Source of the DNA: CAYWCV01 sp964629885
GTDB taxonomy: Bacteria; Bacteroidota; Rhodothermia; Balneolales; CAYWCV01
Length of the DNA stretch: 62,601 nucleotides
Direction of reading: 5' to 3'
NCBI GenBank assembly: GCA_964629885.1
Contig: CAZVRJ010000012.1
Span: 1-62,601, forward strand
How positions within the stretch are numbered: position 1 is the first letter of the stretch; each line of letters opens with the position of its first letter. This document shows, piece by piece, positions 59,978 to 62,601 of the stretch. The translations under genes and the position numbers were made by a program. Under the pieces are notes generated by a model. The model did no database searches and was not told the DNA's origin. It saw only the letters and a program-made list of their open reading frames with translations.

Positions 59978-62143
59978 ATGAAAACGGTTACAAGGCTAGC
60001 AATAGCTTCGCTGATGATGGTCTTGGGGCTGGCCAGTTGGTCATATGCGCAGACACCTGTGAAAGTGACCTTCCGAGTCAACACCTCGACGGTAAAAGAT
60101 ACCGTACGTACAACGGATGTTGTGCAGATGCGCGGTGCCATTCAAGGCAAAGGATCTGAGTACAACGGTCATGTTATCGATTGGGGTGCCAACTCATCCC
60201 TGATAATGAAATATGTAGGTGACAATACCTGGGAAATGGACGTAATGATGACCCCAGGCGACACCTTCGAGCATAAATACTGGGTAGGTTATCGCAATGC
60301 CGACGATCAGATCGTCAATACGGAAACCGTTCCAAACACGGGGTGGGAAAGTGCCGATAACCGTTTTTACACGCTGCCAGCTAATGCGACAACAGCTGTC
60401 GTTTTACCTACGGTGTTTTATGACAATATCACCGTTTTTGGCGCCAGTCATCCCGACACCGTTCAAGTGCATTTCAGAGTCAACGTTGGACGTATGATTC
60501 AAGATGGTTTACTTGATGCAAATAACAGCAATCACTTGGTTCAAGTGCGTGGTGGTACTGCGCCGCTTGATTGGGGTAGTGCAACTGTCACGTTGAAAAA
60601 AGAGGCTAACCCAAACAATAATGTCGGGGTTCAGTTTTACAGTGGTATTGGCAAATTCGCTAAAGCCAATCTACCAGAAAATGGCAATGTTGAGTGGAAG
60701 TATGCGATCGATCGTGGAGTCGATGGAACAACATGGGAAGATGGTAACAACAAAGTGTTGGCACTTTCTGGAGTAACAGCTACGAAATCTGTCGAATGGT
60801 CATTCTTCAATGGACTTCGTCCAACGAATGCCAAGAGGATCAACACCTCCTTTATATTTGCTATTCAAGTAGGTGCTCTAGAAGACCTTGGATACTTTGA
60901 CGCCGCCAAAGGCGACTCTGTTTTTGTTGCTTCCGACTTTACAGGTTGGGCTGAAGACAACGACTCATCTGATCCTCGCCCAAAACGTGGTCCAGCTGCC
61001 GGATCCATGACCTATGAGGGATCAATTGGTGCATGGAGCAAGGCTATTCCTAGCAACAACGTTGCAGTAGGATCGGTCCGTAAATTCAAGTACTACATTC
61101 AGTGGGCACGTTCCCGTTTTGTGAGCAATCCTTTGGATGTCAACTTCCGTCCAAATTCCTTTATTCCAGGACTAACCGGCGATACAGGGTATGAAGAGCC
61201 AGGACAATTTGGTGGATCCGACCGTACTTACACTGTTGTCGACAGTGAAGAACAGTTAACATTCAACCCAAACGAAGGAATCTCCTTCTTCAACGGAATT
61301 TCGAGCCAAGCGTTCATTAATCAGGCAAATACTCTTGGTGGTGCAACATCCGTCAAGTTCAGAGTGGATATGAATCCAGCTAAAACCTTCGAAACACCGT
61401 TTGTTGCTGGCGATTCCGTATTCGTAGTTTTCGAAACCAACTTCTTTGCTCTCTCCCAAGGCATTCGTCCAGGTGAGCAATCTGTGAACGGTATCGAAGA
61501 TTTGAACAATCCTACACGCAACTATACTCCAACGACAGCTGAACTGGAGCGTATCATGTTGCGCGATCCAGATGGCGATGGCATTTATGAGTTAGTGATG
61601 CCGTTAACACTACCTACACTTAACGACATTGGATTCCGTATTGCATACGGTCATCCACGTGGTGCCAAGAGTACACTTCTTAATGGTGGTGGATTTGATG
61701 CAGGTCGTCGCTACTACCAATTCATTAAGCCTGTTGTTGTTGATGGTGAGCTTCGCTGGCCATCAACGTACGAGTTCCCACTTTTGACTTGGACTCGTGA
61801 AAATCTCCCATTTGAGCCGCTTCCAAACTACGGTGCTATTTTGTCGAGCGACTCTGGCGATTTCTCCGATCTACCAGAGGGCTATGCTTTGTCACAGAAC
61901 TATCCGAACCCTTTCAACCCAAGCACAACGATTAACTTCACGCTTCCTGTATCCAGCGAAGTGCGTCTGTCGATCTACAACACGCTTGGCCAAAGAGTGG
62001 CAACGGTTCTGAACAATCAGCGTTTCACAACCGGAACGCATGCCGTGAACTTCGACGCTTCGCGCCTTGCATCGGGTGTTTACATCTATCGCCTCGAAGC
62101 CAATAACTTCAAGGCTGACCGCAAGATGGTATTGATCAAATAA
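59978..62143 (+). CDS. T9SS-secreted protein with starch-binding-like modules
   Basis: The 721-residue protein has an AGGAG ribosome-binding site, a signal peptide ending SYAQ, two or three modules of about 110-140 residues with the look of CBM20/SusE-type starch-binding domains (KVTFRVNTST..VVQMRGAIQ, DTVQVHFRVNVGRMIQ, VKFRVDMNPAKTFE), and a T9SS sorting domain at about 630-721 (ALSQNYPNPFNPSTTI, LASGVYIYRLEA, KMVLIK). The mature protein is thus probably a surface carbohydrate-binding protein. Its position after the PorV-like gene and before the LacI regulator supports a role in capture of an alpha-glucan or similar sugar (inference). Confidence 0.83.
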   Translation: MKTVTRLAIASLMMVLGLASWSYAQTPVKVTFRVNTSTVKDTVRTTDVVQMRGAIQGKGSEYNGHVIDWGANSSLIMKYVGDNTWEMDVMMTPGDTFEHKYWVGYRNADDQIVNTETVPNTGWESADNRFYTLPANATTAVVLPTVFYDNITVFGASHPDTVQVHFRVNVGRMIQDGLLDANNSNHLVQVRGGTAPLDWGSATVTLKKEANPNNNVGVQFYSGIGKFAKANLPENGNVEWKYAIDRGVDGTTWEDGNNKVLALSGVTATKSVEWSFFNGLRPTNAKRINTSFIFAIQVGALEDLGYFDAAKGDSVFVASDFTGWAEDNDSSDPRPKRGPAAGSMTYEGSIGAWSKAIPSNNVAVGSVRKFKYYIQWARSRFVSNPLDVNFRPNSFIPGLTGDTGYEEPGQFGGSDRTYTVVDSEEQLTFNPNEGISFFNGISSQAFINQANTLGGATSVKFRVDMNPAKTFETPFVAGDSVFVVFETNFFALSQGIRPGEQSVNGIEDLNNPTRNYTPTTAELERIMLRDPDGDGIYELVMPLTLPTLNDIGFRIAYGHPRGAKSTLLNGGGFDAGRRYYQFIKPVVVDGELRWPSTYEFPLLTWTRENLPFEPLPNYGAILSSDSGDFSDLPEGYALSQNYPNPFNPSTTINFTLPVSSEVRLSIYNTLGQRVATVLNNQRFTTGTHAVNFDASRLASGVYIYRLEANNFKADRKMVLIK

Positions 62144-62153
62144 CATATACCAG

Positions 62154-62192
62154 ACACGTCCCGCACCTCGCTTAGGGGGTGCGGGTGCGTGT
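62154..62192 (+). terminator. Hairpin after the T9SS cargo gene
   Basis: An 8-bp stem (CCCGCACC at 62160-62167 with GGTGCGGG at 62178-62185) is extended by ACACG/CGTGT on the outside. No T-run follows, so read-through into the LacI gene is possible. Confidence 0.6.
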
Positions 62193-62208
62193 CGCTTATA
62201 ACACGGCG

Positions 62209-62601
62209 TTGTCCATCAATATTTACGATATTGCCAAGTCTGCGGGTGTTAGCATCGCTACCGTTTCTCGTGTGTTCAATAACAACACGAACGTTAGCCC
62301 CAAAACCAGGCAGAAAATATTGGATGTCGCTGAGTCGATGGGTTACCATCCACGGGCATTTGCTCAAGGTCTTGCCCGAAGAAACACCAAGACTATCATC
62401 CTCATTGTACCAATTCTCTCCAATTACTATTTCATGGAGATATTGGCCGGTATGCAGGACAAACTCCTTGAGTACGACTACGATCTGAACATTTACAACA
62501 TTAAAGGATTCGAATCTGTCGAAGAGCTTCGTCATCAAGTTGAATACGTGATGAAGAAGGGACTCGCCGATGGTTACGCGTTAGTTTCTGTGCACCTTCC
62601 A
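62209..62601 (+). CDS. LacI-family transcription regulator (3' end beyond window)
   Basis: The reading frame from TTG at 62209 has 131 residues to the window edge. The N-terminus is a LacI helix-turn-helix, YDIAKSAGVSIATVSRVFNN, followed by a hinge region with YHPRAFAQGLARRNTKT, whose leucine would insert at the central CG of an operator. The start of the sugar-binding domain follows (IILIVPILSNYYFMEILAGM). An in-frame GTG at 62185 is a possible longer start. It follows the operon directly and probably represses it through the two operators at 50542 and 50568 until its sugar ligand binds (inference). Confidence 0.9.
   Translation, partial: MSINIYDIAKSAGVSIATVSRVFNNNTNVSPKTRQKILDVAESMGYHPRAFAQGLARRNTKTIILIVPILSNYYFMEILAGMQDKLLEYDYDLNIYNIKGFESVEELRHQVEYVMKKGLADGYALVSVHLP

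Noticed and set aside
1..62601. tRNA, rRNA, CRISPR repeats, insertion sequences, prophage or integrase genes
   Set aside because: Gaps were read on both strands; none held cloverleaf-like, array-like or transposase-like sequence.

Overview
The window looks like a chromosomal segment from a member of the Bacteroidota/Chlorobiota side of the FCB group, possibly an Ignavibacteria/Kapabacteria-like lineage (inference; no marker gene pins the genus). The support is as follows. Several very large secreted proteins end in type IX secretion (T9SS) sorting domains with the NPFNPSTTI-type motif. There is a PorD-like T9SS accessory protein and a PorV/PorQ-family protein. There are TonB receptors with carboxypeptidase-like N-terminal domains, and several upstream regions carry Bacteroidetes-type -7 elements (TAnnTTTG). 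No tRNA, rRNA, CRISPR array, IS element or phage gene was seen. Gene density is high and no gap exceeds about 270 bases.

Layout. 1-1684: a sodium:solute symporter running off the left edge, divergent from a sugar-nucleotide nucleotidyltransferase (1764-2666). 2804-6182: a compact fixABCX operon (electron-bifurcating flavoprotein complex). 6197-11359: four minus-strand signalling genes (REC-PAS-histidine protein without ATPase domain, CheY-like regulator, two paralogous sensor kinases). 11411-17403: a propeller-amidohydrolase and a TonB-dependent receptor. 17509-19435: a glycosylasparaginase and PorD. 19475-27329: a tightly overlapped three-gene operon (unknown exported protein, helix-hairpin-helix outer-membrane lipoprotein, 1645-residue T9SS cargo). 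27389-28980: a UbiA-type prenyltransferase and a thioredoxin-fold protein. 28970-31804: a T9SS propeller protein. 32069-36963: a class III aminotransferase, a PocR/AraC regulator, a small unknown protein and a lipoprotein glucosidase. 36974-40741: a T9SS subtilisin.

40911-49020 is a clade II (Sec-type) nitrous oxide reductase locus: an Rrf2-family Fe-S regulator, a lipoprotein cytochrome c, nosZ, a nosB-like gene, nosL, nosD, nosF, nosY and a polytopic histidine-rich protein resembling heme-copper oxidase subunit I. A shared 24-base motif occurs once before the regulator and twice before the cytochrome gene, so the locus carries its own candidate regulon signature.

49058-50365: trmB and pdxH. 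50600-62601 is probably a secretion/uptake operon for a carbohydrate: a double-parvulin lipoprotein, a TonB receptor, a 1232-residue secreted protein, a PorV-like protein and a T9SS cargo with starch-binding-like modules, followed by a LacI-family regulator cut by the right edge. Upstream lies a near-ideal promoter (TTG-N20-TATCATTG) flanked by two LacI-type operators, TGTAAGCGCTTTCA and TGTAAGCGTTTACA. This self-contained, SusD-less operon and the Rrf2-nos-heme-copper-like locus are the two most interesting systems here.
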